The notes under the pieces: model-generated
Told to the model about the DNA's origin: nothing
Database searches by the model: none
Seen by the model: the letters and a program-made list of their open reading frames with translations, nothing else
Assembly: GCA_036245525.1 (NCBI GenBank)
Contig: BTPG01000001.1
Location: 216,438,059 to 216,502,058 of the forward strand
Origin: Semisulcospira habei
Lineage: Eukaryota > Mollusca > Gastropoda > Semisulcospiridae
DNA: 64,000 bases
Reading direction: 5' to 3'
Program-made: the position numbers and the translations under genes
In this document: positions 33,001-43,514 of the stretch, one piece after another
Numbering within the stretch: the stretch's first letter is position 1
Layout of the letters: the number at the start of each line of letters is the position of its first letter

Positions 33001-36000
33001 CAAGCAGTGCAGGCACGTCCTGAGAAAGCCTTGTTGCTGTCGGGACGTTAAGCAATGTACAATCACTCAATCAATTGTTCAGTATGGTGCATCCCATCTT
33101 GTTCTTCATAGCGTTGTCCTAAAGTATCGTTATCTTGTTCTTCATAGCATTGTCCTAAAGTGTCGGTATCTTGTTCTTCATAGCGTTGTCCTAAAGTATC
33201 GGTATCTTGTTCTTCATAGCGTTGTCCTAAAGTGTCGGTATCTTGTTCTTCATAGCGTTGTCCTAAAGTGTCGGTATCTTGTTCTTCATAGCGTTGTCCT
33301 AAAGTATCGGTATCTTGTTCTTCATAGCGTTGTCCTAAAGTGTCGGTATCTTGTTCTTCATAGCGTTGTCCTAAAGTATCGGTATCTTGTTCTTCATAGC
33401 GTTGTCCTAAAGTGTCGGTATCTTGTTCTTCATAGAATTGTCCTAAAGTGTCGGTATCTTGTTCTTCATAGCGTTGTCCTAAAGTGTCGGAATCTTGTTC
33501 AGTATGGTGCATCCCATCTTTTTCTTCATAGCGTTGTCCTAAAGTATCGGTATCTTGTTCTTCATAGCATTGTCCTAAAGTGTCGGTATCTTGTTCTTCA
33601 TAGCGTTGTCCTAAAGTGTCGGTATCTTGTTCTTCATAGCGTTGTCCTAAAGTGTCGGTATCTTGTTCTTCATAGCGTTGTCCTAAAGTGTCGGTATCTT
33701 GTTCTTCATAGCGTTGTCCTAAAGTATCGGTATCTTGTTCTTCATAGCGTTGTCCTAAAGTGTCGGTATCTTGTTCTTCATAGCGTTGTCCTAAAGTATC
33801 GGTATCTTGTTCTTCATAGCGTTGTCCTACAGTGTCGGTATCTTGTTCTTCATAGAATTGTCCTAAAGTGTCGGTATCTTGTTCTTCATAGCGTTGTCCT
33901 AAAGTGTCCGTATCTTGTTCAGTATGGTGCATCCCATCTTGTTCTTCATAGCGTTGTCCTAAAGTATCGGTATCTTCTTCTTCATAGCATTGTCCTAAAG
34001 TGTCGGTATCTTGTTCTTCATAGCGTTGTCCTAAAGTATCGGTATCTTGTTCTTCATAGCGTTGTCCTAAAGTGTCGGTATCTTGTTCTTCATTGCGTTG
34101 TCCTAAAGTGTCGGTATCTTGTTCTTCATAGCGTTGTCCTAAAGTGTCGGTATCTTGTTCAGTATGGTGCATCCCATCTTGTTCTTCATAGCGTTGTCCT
34201 AAAGTGTCGGTATCTTGTTCTTCATTTCGTTGTCCTAAAGTGTCGGTATCTTGTTCTTCATAGCGTTGTCCTAAAGTGTCGGTATCTTGTTCAGTATGGT
34301 GCATCCCATCTTGTTCTTCATAGCGTTGTCCTAAAGTGTCGGTATCTTGTTCTTCATAGCGTTGTCCTAAAGTGTCGGTATCTTGTTCAGTATGGTGCAT
34401 CCCATCTTGTTCTTCATAGCGTTGTCCTAAAGTGTCGGTATCTTGTTCTTCATAGCGTTGTCCTAAAGTGTCGGTATCTTGTTCAGTATGGTGCATCCCA
34501 TCTTGTTCTTCATAGCGTTGTCCTAAAGTGTCAGTATCTTGTTCAGTATGGTGCATCCCATCTTGTTCTTCATAGCGTTGTCCTAAAGTGTCGGTATCTT
34601 GTTCTTCACAGCGTTGTCCTAAAGTGTCGGTATCTTCTTCTTCATAGCGTTGTCCTAAAGTGTCGGTATCTTGTTCAGTATGGTGCATCCCATCTTGTTC
34701 TTCATAGCGTTGTCCTAAAGTGTCGGTATCTTGTTCTTCATAGCGTTGTCCTAAAGTATCGGTATCTTGTTCTTCATAGCATTGTCCAAAAGTGTCGGTA
34801 TCTTGTTCTTCATAGCATTGTCGTAAAGTGTCGGTATCTTGTTCTTCATAGCGTTGTCCTAAAGTGTCGGTATCTTGTTCAGTATTTTGCATCCCATCTT
34901 GTTCTTCATAGCGTTGTCCTAAAGTATCGGTATCTTGTTCTTCATAGCGTTGTCCTAAAGTGTCGGTATCTTGTTCTTCATAGCGTTGTCCTAAAGTGTC
35001 GGTATCTTGTTCTTCATAGCGTTGTCCTAAAGTGTCGGTATCTTGTTCAGTATGGTGCATCCCATCTTGTTCTTCATAGCGTTGTCCTAAAGTGTCAGTA
35101 TCTTGTTCTTCATAGCGTTGTCCTAAAGTGTCGGTATCTTGTTCTTCATAGCGTTGTCCTAAAGTGTCGGTATCTTGTTCTTCATAGCGTTGTCCTAAAG
35201 TGTCGGTATCTTGTTCTTCATAGCGTTGTCCTAAAGTGTCGGTATCTTGTTCAGTATGGTGCATCCCATCTTGTTCTTCATAGCGTTGTCCTAAAGTGTC
35301 GGTATCTTGTTCTTCATAGCGTTGTCCTAAAGTGTCGGTATCTTGTTCTTCATAGCGTTGTCCTAAAGTGTCGGTATCTTGTTCTTCATAAGCGTTGTCC
35401 TAAAGTGTCGGTATCTTGTTTAGTATGGTGCATCCCATCTTGTTCTTCATAGCGTTGTCCTAAAGTGTCGGTATCTTGTTCTTCATAGCATTGTCCTAAA
35501 GTATCGGTATCTTGTTCTTCATAGCGTTGTCCTAAAGTGTCGGTATCTTGTTCTTCATAGCGTTGTCCTAAAGAGTCGGTATCTTGTTCTTCATAGCGTT
35601 GTCCTAAAGTGTCGGTATCTTGTTCTTCATAGCGTTGTCCTAAAGTTTCGGTATTTTGTTCAGTATGGTGCATCCCATCTTGTTCTTCATAGCGTTGTCC
35701 TAAAGTGTCGGTATCTTGTTCTTCATCGCGTTGTCCTAAAGTGTCGGTATCTTGTTCAGTATGGTGCATCCCATCTTGTTCTTCATAGCATTGTCCTAAA
35801 GTATCGTTATCTTGTTCTTCATAGCATTGTCCTAAAGTGTCGGTATCTTGTTCTTCATAGCGTTGTCCTAAAGTATCGGTATCTTGTTCTTCATAGCGTT
35901 GTCCTAAAGTGTCGGTATCTTGTTCTTAATAGTGTTGTCCTAAAGTGTCGGTATCTTGTTCTTCATAGCGTTGTCCTAAAGTATCGGTATCTTGTTCTTC

Positions 36001-39000
36001 ATAGCGTTGTCCTAAAGTGTCGGTATCTTGTTCTTCATAGCGTTGTCCTAAAGTATCGGTATCTTGTTCTTCATAGCGTTGTCCTAAAGTGTCGGTATCT
36101 TGTTCTTCATAGAATTGTCCTAAAGTGTCGGTATCTTGTTCTTCATAGCGTTGTCCTAAAGTGTCGGTATCTTGTTCAGTATGGTGCATCCCATCTTGTT
36201 CTTCATAGCGTTGTCCTAAAGTATCGGTATCTTGTTCTTCATAGCATTGTCCTAAAGTGTCGGTATCTTGTTCTTCATAGCGTTGTCTTAAAGTATCGGT
36301 ATCTTGTTCTTCATAGCGTTGTCCTAAAGTGTCGGTATCTTGTTCTTCATAGCGTTGTCCTAAAGTGTCGGTATCTTGTTCTTCATAGCGTTGTCCTAAA
36401 GTATCGGTATCTTGTTTTTCATAGCGTTGTCCTAAAGTGTCGGTATCTTGTTCTTCATAGCGTTGTCCTAAAGTATCGGTATCTTGTTCTTCATAGCGTT
36501 GTCCTAAAGTGTCGGTATCTTGTTCTTCATAGAATTGTCCTAAAGTGTCGGTATCTTGTTCTTCATAGCGTTGTCCTAAAGTGTCCGTATCTTGTTCAAT
36601 ATGGTGCATCCCATCTTGTTCTTCATAGCGTTGTCCTAAAGTATCGGTATCTTCTTCTTCGTAGCATTGTCCTAAAGTGTCGGTATCTTGTTCTTCATAG
36701 CGTTGTCCTAAAGTATCGGTATCTTGTTCTTCATAGCGTTGTCCTAAAGTGTCGGTATCTTGTTCTTCATTGCGTTGTCCTAAAGTGTCGGTATCTTGTT
36801 CTTCATAGCGTTGTCCTAAAGTGTCGGTATCTTGTTCAGTATGGTGCATCCCATCTTGTTCTTCATAGCGTTGTCCTAAAGTATCGGTATCTTGTTCTTC
36901 ATAGCATTGTCCTAAAGTGTCGGTATCTTGTTCTTCATAGCGTTGTCCTAAAGTATCGGTATCTTGTTCTTCATAGCGTTGTCCTAAAGTGTCGGTATCT
37001 TGTTCTTCATAGCGTTGTCCTAAAGTGTCGGTATCTTGTTCTTCATAGCGTTGTCCTAAAGTATCGGTATCTTGTTCTTCATAGCGTTGTCCTAAAGTGT
37101 CGGTATCTTGTTCTTCATAGCGTTGTGCTAAAGTATCGGTATCTTGTTCTTCATAGCGTTGTCCTAAAGTGTCGGTATCTTGTTCTTCATAGAATTGTCC
37201 TAAAGTGTCGGTATCTTGTTCTTCATAGCGTTGTCCTAAAGTGTCCGTATCTTGTTCAATATGGTGCATCCCATCTTGTTCTTCATAGCGTTGTCCTAAA
37301 GTATCGGTATCTTCTTCTTCGTAGCATTGTCCTAAAGTGTCGGTATCTTGTTCTTCATAGCGTTGTCCTAAAGTATCGGTATCTTGTTCTTCATAGCGTT
37401 GTCCTAAAGTGTCGGTATCTTGTTCTTCATTGCGTTGTCCTAAAGTGTCGGTATCTTGTTCTTCATAGCGTTGTCCTAAAGTGTCGGTATCTTGTTCAGT
37501 ATGGTGCATCCCATCTTGTTCTTCATAGCGTTGTCCTAAAGTGTCGGTATCTTGTTCTTCATAGCGTTGTCCTAAAGTGTCGGTATCTTGTTCTTCATAG
37601 CGTTGTCCTAAAGTGTCGGTATCTTGTTCAGTATGGTGCATCCCATCTTGTTCTTCATAGCGTTGTCCTAAAGTGTCGGTATCTTGTTCTTCATAGCGTT
37701 GTCCTAAAGTGTCGGTATCTTGTTCAGTATGGTGCATCCCATCTTGTTCTTCATAGCGTTGTCCTAAAGTGTCGGTATCTTGTTCTTCATAGCGTTGTCC
37801 TAAAGTGTCGGTATCTTGTTCAGTATGGTTCATCCCATCTTGTTCTTCATAGCGTTGTCCTAAAGTGTCGGTATCTTGTTCAGTATGGTGCATCCCATCT
37901 TGTTCTTCATAGCGTTGTCCTAAAGTGTCGGTATCTTGTTCTTCATAGCGTTGTCCTAAAGTGTCGGTATCTTGTTCTTCATAGCGTTGTCCTAAAGAGT
38001 CGGTATCTTGTTCTTCATAGCGTTGTCCTAAAGTGTCGGTATCTTGTTCAGTATGGTGCATCCCATCTTGTTCTTCATAGCGTTGTCCTAAAGTGTCGGT
38101 ATCTTGTTCTTCATAGCGTTGTCCTAAAGTGTCGGTATCTTGTTCTTCATAGCGTTGTCCTAAAGTGTCGGTATCTTGTTTAGTATGGTGCATCCCATCT
38201 TGTTCTTCATAGCATTGTCCTAAAGTATCGGTATCTTGTTCTTCATAGCGTTGTCCTAAGGTATCGGTATCTTGTTCTTCATAGCGTTGTCCTAAAGTGT
38301 CGGTATCTTGTTTAGTCTGGTGCATCCCATCTTGTTCTTCATAGCATTGTCCTAAAGTATCGGTATCTTGTTCTTCATAGCGTTGTCCTAAAGTATCGGT
38401 ATCTTGTTCTTCATAGCGTTGTCCTAAAGTGTCGGTATCTTGTTTAGTATGGTGCATCCCATCTTGTTCTTCATAGCATTGTCCTAAAGTATCGGTATCT
38501 TGTTCTTCATAGCGTTGTCCTAAAGTGTCGGTATCTTGTTCTTCATAGCGTTGTCCTAAAGTGTCGGTATCTTGTTCTTCATAGCGTTGTCCTAAAGAGT
38601 CGGTATCTTGTTCTTCATAGCGTTGTCCTAAAGTGTCGGTATCTTGTTCAGTATGGTGCATCCCATCTTGTTCTTCATAGCGTTGTCCTAATGTGTCGGT
38701 ATCTTGTTCTTCATAGCGTTGTCCTAAAGTATCGGTATCTTGTTCTTCATAGCGTTGTCCTAAAGTATCGGTATCTTGTTCTTCATAGCGTTGTCCTAAA
38801 GTGTCGGTATCTTGTTCTTCATAGCGTTGTCCTAAAGTATCGGTATCTTGTTCTTCATAGCGTTGTCCTAAAGTTTCGGTATCTTGTTCTTCATAGCCTT
38901 GTCCTAAAGTGTCGGTATCTTGTTCTTCATAGCGTTGTCCTAAAGTGTCGGTATCTTGTTCTTTATAGCGTTGTCCTAAAGTGTCGGTATCTTGTTCTTC

Positions 39001-39366
39001 ATAGCGTTGTCCTAAAGTGTCGGTATTTTGTTCTTCATAGCGTTGTCCTAAAGTGTCGGTATCTTGTTCTTCATAGCGTTGTCCTAAAGTGTCGGTATCT
39101 TGTTCTTCATAGCGTTGTCCTAAAGTGTCGGTATCTTGTTTAGTATGGTGCATCCCATCTTGTTCTTCATAGCATTGTCCTAAAGTATCGGTATCTTGTT
39201 CTTCATAGCGTTGTCCTAAAGTGTCGGTATCTTGTTCTTCATAGCGTTGTCCTAAAGTGTCGGTATCTTGTTCTTCATAGCGTTGTCCTAAAGTGTCGGT
39301 ATCTTGTTCTTCATAGCGTTGTCCTAAAGTGTCGGTATCTTGTTCTTCATAGCGTTGTCCTAAAGT
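27073..39366. repeat. 36-bp satellite array, 12.3 kb
   Basis: Monomer ttgttcttcatagcgttgtc plus ctaaagtatcggtatc (36 bp), with a common tat/tgt variant. Some units carry a 24-bp extra word, agtatggtgcatcccatctt plus gttc. All lengths are multiples of 12, so frames persist for kilobases: minus strand EEQDTDTLGQRY repeats (up to 1163 codons at 35926-39417) and plus strand VVLKYRYLVLHS repeats. A one-base insertion (cataagcg) breaks the frame at 30803, 32304 and 35389 in the same context. No promoter, splice or domain evidence supports a gene. Larger duplications are visible: 660 bp (36181-36840 and 36841-37500) and about 1501 bp (29338-30838 and 30839-32339). Confidence 0.97.
32681..33074 (+). 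mobile_element. Short retroelement (SINE-like), inserted in the satellite
   Basis: 394 bp starting accccacccgggtctgccct and ending gacgttaagcaatgtacaat plus (CACT/CAAT)n. It is flanked by a 14-bp direct repeat ttgttcagtatggt at 32667-32680 and 33075-33088, which is satellite sequence, so the target site is clear. A second copy at 48186-48567 starts at the same base, which argues for a SINE and not random 5'-truncated LINE pieces. No box A/B found. Includes a T run near 32990. Confidence 0.9.
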
Positions 39367-39832
39367 CGCTCCCAAGAAATACGTCACCCACTCACCCACT
39401 CGCCCACTCGCCCTCACTAGTCATAATCATTGATGTCCATTCGGAGTTTGCGTGTCGGTAGCGGTTTTCGTCGCGATGATTTCTGCAGGAATTATCGCGT
39501 CAGAAACTGCTGTCGACACGCCAAGGGTTAACGTTACAACCCTGTGAACGCGACACCCCAAAATCAAACTGAAGTTGCAAGGTAACATCTGTTAAGGCAG
39601 GTTTCAGCCGCCTAGTTCTTCGTGCACGTACATCAGTTTTCCCGTTTGCTCCAGATGAACTTCTGACTGCTGAACGCGCCTTTTAAAAAGGCGTCCATTT
39701 TTCTTCAAACCCGGATACAGAATTTGCTGGGTTTTTTTCTTTTTTCTTTTCGTTTTAATGGAAAATTCTTCGTTTTATTGGAAAATTCTTGTTGTTGTGG
39801 CCCGTGCGAGACACGCACTAGTCCCCAACACC
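39367..39832. other. No gene; TTAA-ended palindrome at 39449-39528
   Basis: gcgtgtcggtagcggttttc, gtcgcgatgattt, centre ctgcag, then the inverse ending cgacacgccaaggg and TTAA (39525-39528): another small hairpin with a TTAACCC end. The remainder is unrecognised. Confidence 0.5.

Positions 39833-39892
<60 letters not shown>
39833..39892. repeat. (CT)n microsatellite
   Basis: About 29 CT dinucleotides, then CCCACCCC. Confidence 0.97.
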
Positions 39893-39895
<3 letters not shown>

Positions 39896-40104
39896 ACCCC
39901 CCCCCCTAAAAGGAAAAAAAAAAAGATTATTGCGTGGGGTTTCGCCGCGTGTCCCCTGGCCAATGACCTCAATTCACATGAGTAAATGTCGTGACAGGAG
40001 AATTACTTCCCTTTCAGTTGCCGGCAACCAAAAAACAGCCATTGGGAGCGAGAATTGTGGAATCTGCTACGCTCACCTACTTCCCCTCCCTCTCCCCTCC
40101 TTTC

Positions 40105-40128
40105 CCCCCCCCCCCCCCCCCCCCCCCC
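40105..40128. repeat. Poly-C run
   Basis: About 23 C. It is followed by a fragment like a P3 right arm (tgatgagggtttatgtctcttg). Confidence 0.95.
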
Positions 40129-40284
40129 GGGGTCTGATGAGGGTTTATGTCTCTTGTTAGTCCTTTTCTGTCATAGCGGCCATCTGTATTGTTCTCGCGA
40201 ATGTCGCTGGGTCAGAGTGCAGTCACGCGTTGTTCAAGTTCGCCGGACAAGCAGTTCGTCAGTGATCACTGGCAGCAACTGTCC

Positions 40285-40363
40285 CCACCACCACCACCAC
40301 CACCCAGCACAACCACCACCACAACGACAAACGCCCCCCCCCCCCCCCCCCCCCCCGCCCCCA
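40285..40363. repeat. (ACC)n and poly-C
   Basis: ACC triplets at 40287-40325, then a C run at 40335-40357. Confidence 0.93.
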
Positions 40364-40950
40364 CCACAACCGCTATCTTTGTGTGCACGCAACTGAAACC
40401 AGCCCGCCCTTCTTCGTATTTTTAAAAACAGCGACCGGAAACGCGCGAGGCGAAATGGCAGAGATCGTAATGTCAAACTGATGGTCGGGTGGGGTAATGA
40501 TACAGTCTTTCAGCCGTCCCAATCCAGCTACAGCCTTTCAGCTGTCCCACTCCAGCTACACGAAGCATAGATCTATATCTGACCCTCGCAGCTAGCAGAG
40601 ACCATACCTATTTTACATCTTGTCTCTTCAGTTTGAGGAAGTAATTCGGTTTAACCCCTTCACTGGCTGTCCGATGCTAGAAATTATACATCTCATACCT
40701 GATTCACTGTGATGACAGATTGTGCTTAATTCCACAACCGCAGAGGTCCTATTGATGTTATCGTAGTGGAACTTATAAGAGTACATTTATCGGTATACGT
40801 ATGTACCGGATACTGACGTGACGTGATGCTTGTAATAATAGTCTCAAAGGAGCATAGGTTCTCTTGTATTTAGATTTATGCAGCAGAATCCCAGAGCTGC
40901 CACATTGTTGAGAGTTCAGACAGCCAGGTGTATCAGCCAGAGCCTTGCGG
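40364..40950. other. No gene; single TTAACCCC end at 40651
   Basis: TTAACCCCTTCACTGGCTG at 40651 looks like one terminus of a P3-type element. No partner end was found nearby. Otherwise unrecognised. Confidence 0.4.
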
Positions 40951-40961
40951 GTACGAGCCAG

Positions 40962-41030
40962 TGGGGGTGGGGGGGGGGGGAGGGGGGAGGGGGGAAGAGG
41001 GGTGGAGGGGGGGAGGTGGGGGGTGGTGTT
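40962..41030. repeat. G-rich tract
   Basis: Runs of 4-12 G separated by T, A or AAGA. G-quadruplex prone on the plus strand. Confidence 0.93.
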
Positions 41031-41192
41031 ACGTTTGTGGTAGTGGTATTCTTTTTAGGGCATGTGTGTGTTGATCATAGGAAATACCCCGTGTTCAGTC
41101 GAGTTCTTTTGGATAAGAATCACGTACCTTTTTAGTGTGATTCGTTTTCTTTTGCATGGGGAATTGCGATTGATTTTTGTTGTGTAGCTACA

Positions 41193-41763
41193 ATGTTGCA
41201 ACTTGTTGCAAAGTCCGACCTAGATTAACCTGGAAGGTTCTGGAAGAGACGGGATCGTTCAAGTGACCTCAAATATGACGTCAAAGTTTTGTAGATCCTG
41301 TGTTGGCTACATTTTGCAACATTTACGGAATGCGCCTAGTAGTAGTGAAAGATTGTATATAGATCTAAAGTGTTCTTTTTAATGAATATTAACGCGTTTT
41401 GGTTATGTTTTCTTTTTTGATTGGTTGAGTTGTGCAATTTGCGGGATTGTTCTGGAAATCTATAATAGTATAAAAGAGGGTGTTAGCCTGAAAACGTTGG
41501 GTGCATTGTATGGCAGACACAGTGTATCAAAATATTGGATGCATTGCCGTATCAGACAGTGCATCAAAGTGTGGATGCATTTGTGAACGCATTGTGCTGA
41601 GATTGCATCTTGAGTATAAAGTTCTGTTGGAACTACAGAGTGGCCTACACTGACCTTGTGCCACGTGTGTCGACTTGCAACTGAGTGAGGTTTCTTTACA
41701 AGAACCGTACGTGAGTGTGTCTGGTGTGACTGCATCATCATACGACAACGACTGCCAAGTAAC
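41193..41763 (+). mobile_element. Candidate solo LTR (weak)
   Basis: Begins TGTTGCAACTTGTTGC and ends GCCAAGTAACA, giving TGTT...AACA ends. Inside are a CRE-like TGACGTCA near 41278 and TATAAAA at 41469-41475, as a promoter in an LTR would show. No target duplication, primer-binding site or internal domains were seen, and there is no second copy in the window. It could equally be ordinary upstream DNA. Confidence 0.25.
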
Positions 41764-41846
41764 AGGGGGGTAGAGGGGTAGGGAGAGGGGGGTAAGGGGG
41801 GGGGGGCAGGCAGGACTCGAGTAGTCTAGGAAGAAAATTGTATCAG

Positions 41847-42033
41847 TACCCCATTCAGCCCTGACGCACTACAGCAGGAGATAGATCGACCTTAATAATG
41901 TCGGCGCCAAGCTAATCTGGCACTGCCCTTGAATTATCATGGTCGATCCATCTCCTGCAACAGGTGCATAGTTGTTAGATGACGCTTCCAAAATTTGGGA
42001 AATACGTCAGTGCGTCGGGTTGAATGAGTTAGC
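41847..42033. mobile_element. P1 palindromic MITE
   Basis: ccccattcagccctgacgca at the left, gtcgggttgaatgagTTAg at the right. The left hairpin arm is mostly deleted; the right arm (caagctaatctggcactgcc, cttgaattatcatggtcg) is intact. Confidence 0.8.
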
Positions 42034-42245
42034 ACTGATACTGAGGCTGAAAGCTTCAAAATTGTACACTGCCCTATGCAAGCTACATTGTGACTTACAG
42101 ATAAGGATATAGACCAATGGCTTTAGTTCAAGGGTGGTGCCAGAATAGTTTGGCGCCTACAGGCGCCAAGCTATTTTGGCACTAACCTTGAAATGTTTTA
42201 GTCAAACTTATTTCACACACTGGTGTATTCCGAATGATAAGGGCC
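42028..42245. mobile_element. P2 palindromic MITE (inverse partner of 43288-43514)
   Basis: Starts in the terminus of the preceding P1 copy (TTAgcactgatactgaggct). The palindrome is ttcaagggtggtgccagaat, agtttggcgcc, taca and the inverse. It ends gtattccgaatgataagg. Every landmark occurs inverted at 43288-43514. Confidence 0.8.
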
Positions 42246-42424
42246 AAGACCTTTTCTTTCTAAACTGTGAAAATCTTTTGCCAAACCAGAATCGCAACTG
42301 GAATGTTCCTGTGTTATCCAGAGCCAAAAGATGGCCATGCCAAAAGATGGCCAGGCCAAAAGATGGCCAAGCGTGTACAATGCAGACGGAAGAGAACCCA
42401 ACAAGAAAGAAACACGCTGAGAAA

Positions 42425-42470
42425 ATACAGCTAATAAATTGTAATAATAATAATAATACATAACAATCCA
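42425..42470. repeat. (AAT)n with a word repeated at 46601
   Basis: About six AAT triplets, then caatccagaccaaaaaggtg plus actgccaag, whose inverse stands at 46603-46632. Confidence 0.6.
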
Positions 42471-42504
42471 GACCAAAAAGGTGACTGCCAAGACTGTAAA
42501 ATGC

Positions 42505-42633
42505 AAAGAAGTACCCAACGGTGAAAGAAACACGCTTAGAAAAGATGGGTACAACACAATTTATTTATTTATTTATTATTGTGTTGTACCCGTCTTTTCT
42601 AAGCGTGTTTCTTTCTCCGTTGGGTACTTCTTT
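42505..42633. repeat. Near-perfect 56-bp inverted repeat (hairpin)
   Basis: Arms 42505-42560 (aaagaagtacccaacggtga ... gggtacaacacaat) and 42578-42633 differ at two of 56 positions, with a 17-base loop of TTTA units. A third, partial copy of the arm word (gaaagaaacacgct) lies at 42404-42420. Non-coding; a strong candidate for a long-hairpin transcript or a cruciform. Confidence 0.93.
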
Positions 42634-42639
42634 ATAATA

Positions 42640-42718
42640 ATACACAGTTTTTATATAGCGACCTTCCCCACGGACAGCAAGCTCGGAGCTTTACAGCACA
42701 TACAAATAATTTGAAAAC
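42640..42718 (-). mobile_element. SINE 3' tail
   Basis: Minus strand: tgctgtaaagctccgagctt, gctgtccgtggggaagg, tcgctatataaaaactgtgt then ATTATTA. The ending resembles the cgctatataa + ATT tail of the SINEs at 26095 and 60690. Confidence 0.5.
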
Positions 42719-42818
42719 TGAAAGGAGAAAAATTAGAACGCACTCACTCTTTAAAATAATAAACACCTGCTCGCACCATGTAGGCGCATTCCTAACACAA
42801 AATAAACACGCACATACA

Positions 42819-42821
<3 letters not shown>

Positions 42822-42909
<88 letters not shown>
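42822..42909. repeat. (AC)n microsatellite
   Basis: About 44 AC dinucleotides without interruption. Confidence 0.97.
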
Positions 42910-42912
<3 letters not shown>

Positions 42913-43091
42913 GCCTACCTACATGGGCAACCCATATAAGAAAACAGCCAACATTTCCAGGCAGCACATCCAGCAAATTGTGTTGTCATTGTATTTTATC
43001 TAAGCACGTTTTTTTCTTCGATGGTTGTTATCTGGTGTTTTACACTTAGTCTCCACACTCCAGTTAGTCTCCAGACTCAATTTAGTCTCCA

Positions 43092-43166
43092 GGAGCCAGT
43101 TGTATATAGCGGCGCGCCTTGCTTAGTGGCTGGCGCAGGACCAAGCTCGCTCATGCAACTGGCCCC
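43092..43166. repeat. Foldback element, copy 2
   Basis: Shares ccttgcttagtggctggcgc, aggaccaagctcgctcatgc and aactggccc with 8304-8427. The left arm is shortened. Confidence 0.65.
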
Positions 43167-43287
43167 TGACGTGCAGCTGAGAAAGCCTTCAAGGCTGGCC
43201 CGCCTACACACGAGGCACCACCTTAAAGTGTCCCCCAGTCCACCGCCATATACCAGCCATGTCCCAGCCCATGTCAGTGTATCTCTT

Positions 43288-43514
43288 TTAACCTTTATCA
43301 TTCGGAATACACCAGTGGGTGAAATAAGTCTGACTAAAATAGTTCAAGGGTAGTGCCAGAATAGCTTGGCGCCTCTAGGCGCCAAGCTATTCTGGCACCA
43401 CCCTTGAACTAAAGCCATTGGTCTATATCCTTATCGGTAAGTACTATAATGTAGCTTCCATATTATGGCAGTGTACAGATTTGAAGCTTTTAGCCTCAGT
43501 GTGATAGGGGTTAA
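43288..43514. mobile_element. P2 palindromic MITE, complete TTAA to TTAA
   Basis: TTAA at 43288-43291, then cctttatcattcggaatac; at the far end agcctcagtgtgatagggg then TTAA (43511-43514). The central palindrome is gttcaagggtagtgccagaa, tagcttggcgcc, tcta and the inverse ending cacccttgaacta. Non-coding. Confidence 0.85.

Noticed and set aside
27073..39366. Bidirectional open frames up to 1163 codons as real repeat proteins
   Set aside because: The frame persists only because the unit length is a multiple of 3. The opposite strand is equally open, there is no promoter or domain, and one-base insertions break it at three equivalent places.
27073..39366. CRISPR array with 36-bp repeats
   Set aside because: 36 bp matches a typical CRISPR repeat length, but units are directly adjacent and the 24-bp insert is one constant word, not variable spacers.
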